A DNA stretch of 64,000 nt, taken from NCBI RefSeq assembly GCF_004359215.1, contig NC_090623.1:576352-640351 (forward strand). Direction: 5' to 3'. Below, piece after piece: positions 62,441 to 64,000 of this stretch (position 1 is its first letter; each line of letters starts with the position of its first letter). Both the position numbers and the translations under genes were made by a program. Below the pieces are notes generated by a model, which saw nothing but the letters and a program-made list of their open reading frames with translations, had not been told where the DNA came from and made no database searches. Source of the DNA: Bremia lactucae (Eukaryota > Oomycota > Peronosporomycetes > Peronosporales > Peronosporaceae).

Positions 62441-63626
62441 CGTGCGGATGTATAGAGGATAAGCGCAGTAAAAAGAAGATTTTAAAGTGAGTCTGTCAGT
62501 CCAAATTTCCGTGTACATTTTTCTTAACATCCTACCGTTTCTAGAGGATTTGATTGTACGATTGCAGTGTTGTAATTGCGACCGCAACTGTCTCATGAGT
62601 CGATCCGAAGATTCTCCTAGGATAATTATAACCGAGGGACATTATGTGGCGCTGATCTTTGAGGGCTCCCTACCAAATGGTTGGCTTGACAATATTTGCG
62701 AATGTTTCAAATATTTTAAATGCACATACCGTAGGTTTTATCGTTAAAATCAATATCAGTCATGATGAGGTTTTCTCGCTAACCAGATGTGGGCGAGATG
62801 CAGCTTTTTTGGCACACTTACGTATGATGCAGATGTGTGACATTACATTAACGCGTAATCATCTAGCGGATCAATTTTAGGGATGTAAATTGACAAAGAA
62901 GTTGCTTCGTGTGCAGAGCATAAACCTCTGCCGGCTCATTAATTTGTATGCCAATCTGCACTGCAAAATCTGCTTCTTTTCTATTTTCATGTGACAAATG
63001 CAAGATCTGTCAAACAACATTTATAAAAGAATCTCATTCTGCCAGCAATCCGAGAAAAGTCACGAACGCAGACAAAAAATCATCTTCATGGCAAGTTTGG
63101 GATAGGAAGGAAGTAGGCTTTCGGGCTGGGTGCTATTGTCTTAGTGCGTTAAACAAACGGCTCACACTACGCCGGATCGTATCTAGCTGGCATAATGTTT
63201 GCGACGTGCTTTTTCTATTACGCGCTCTTTTTAAAATTGGATTGTCCGCTACTAGGTAGACACGCAAGATAAAAAACACGCAAGTTTTTCCTTCGTTCAC
63301 TGTTCTCCTTACTGTAAGCTTGCACAAGCGATCCCGAACATTCCTGTGACATTATGAAGCTACATATGGATGTATGTTAGTGATGCAATTATCAAATATG
63401 AGTGATGCAAAGACTGCCTGCCTTCTGTTGGATTCACTGATTTTAAGTATGTACAAAACTAATTGCTAATCATTCTTTCAGTTATAATTGATCTTCATGT
63501 GTTAGCCGAAGTCAGCACTAAAAGACTAGTTCTTCGGATCGGTTTTGCAGGTCGCATATTTGAAGTCGAATATTTTGATTGGTTCTTCTGCACACATGTC
63601 ACCGGCCCGTCTGTTTTTGTTTCGGC
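62441..63626. other. Upstream region and spacer, no supported gene
   Basis: Contains the promoter of the protease homologue at the left. The plus-strand frame at 62,948-63,259 (103 codons) has two cysteine pairs but no family resemblance, start context or neighbour support, and is not called. No repeat was recognised before 63,627. Confidence 0.35.
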
Positions 63627-63694
63627 TGGGGACCTTCACTAGTAATAAGTACTAGTTTACCTTGCACTGATTACAGTGTAGGTGCCTCGAATAT
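63627..63694 (-). repeat. Family-A LTR terminal fragment, reversed
   Basis: The reverse complement reads GAGGCACCTACACTGTAATC...ACTAGT...GGTCCCC, matching the last 70 bp of the family-A LTRs. It abuts another LTR start. Confidence 0.6.
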
Positions 63695-64000
63695 AACGGG
63701 GTGTTTCGTTACATGAAATTAACACTTAAAGGTTGTTAATTAACAAATTATCTAAAGTAGATAATATTTTGGAATTATAACTCTACATAGTAACATTCGA
63801 AAAGCTGATCATTGGTAGATCTAAGTCTTAACATTTAACATTCTTGTATTAATTTCATTTGTCTTAAATAATACAAAATTATTCAAAATGATATAATTGA
63901 AAAGTAAAACAATTTTATTTTTAGTCAATTTGTAAAATTTATATTTCTTTAATAAAATAATAAATAAGGTGTTTTATTTTATAAATAGGTATTATCATAA
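63693..64000 (+). repeat. LTR start, same subfamily as 56,166-56,607, running off the window
   Basis: TATAACGGGGTGTTTCGTTACATGAAATTAACACTTAAAGG matches, in reverse complement, the right end of the LTR at 56,166-56,607 (quoted pieces under 20 bases: AACGGGGTGT, TTAACACTTAAAGG). It becomes very AT-rich toward the window end. Confidence 0.65.

Noticed and set aside
62948..63259. 103-codon plus-strand frame with CDKCKICQ as a zinc-finger gene
   Set aside because: No second half of a finger, no family resemblance and poor context. An accidental frame in AT-rich DNA is more likely.

Overview
The window reads as nuclear DNA of an oomycete of the Peronosporales, more likely a downy mildew than a Phytophthora. 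This is an inference. It rests on compact, mostly intronless eukaryotic genes, a few short introns, a secreted catalytically dead trypsin homologue of the glucanase-inhibitor (GIP) type, an LtaS-like membrane sulfatase, and AT-rich spacers filled with Ty3/gypsy, Copia and LINE relics. No prokaryotic operon, CRISPR array or tRNA was seen.

Layout. 1-5,548: mosaic of two gypsy families, called A and B here. 6,115-15,012: gene island with a small membrane protein (+), LtaS-like sulfatase (-), PX/GOLD-like coiled-coil protein (-), dynein light chain LC8 (+), AN1/C2H2 zinc-finger protein (-) and mitochondrial ribosomal protein bL35m (+). 15,400-26,299: nested repeats (family-B gypsy interrupted by a LINE, with a Copia remnant probably inside the LINE). 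26,300-45,729: a family-A gypsy element, a short host-gene fragment, a family-B gypsy element with a perfect 5-bp target-site duplication, then a solo LTR. 45,957-55,197: second gene island with nitronate monooxygenase (+), a mitochondrial-type protein (-), an NPC1 N-terminal-domain membrane protein (+) and the Uso1/p115 vesicle tether (-). 55,508-60,744: LTRs and a Ty3/gypsy chromovirus. 61,637-62,440: GIP-like protease homologue (-). 63,627-64,000: LTR sequence.

The genes are unrelated housekeeping functions (trafficking, motors, mitochondrial translation and detoxification) packed head-to-head or tail-to-tail with 38-745 bp between them. The GIP homologue is the only clear candidate for host interaction.

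Three single-N gaps (32,123; 41,100; 52,399) each join sequences that repeat each other. Two of them create false duplications: a 4.1-kb copy of gypsy A and a 2.3-kb copy inside the p115 gene. Gene and repeat counts must be corrected for this.

The most unusual observations are (i) a degenerate antisense reading frame between pol and the 3' LTR of family A, recognisable in both copies, and (ii) a very high density of perfect short inverted repeats (7-10 bp stems, 4-11 nt loops) throughout families A and B, including their coding parts and LTRs.
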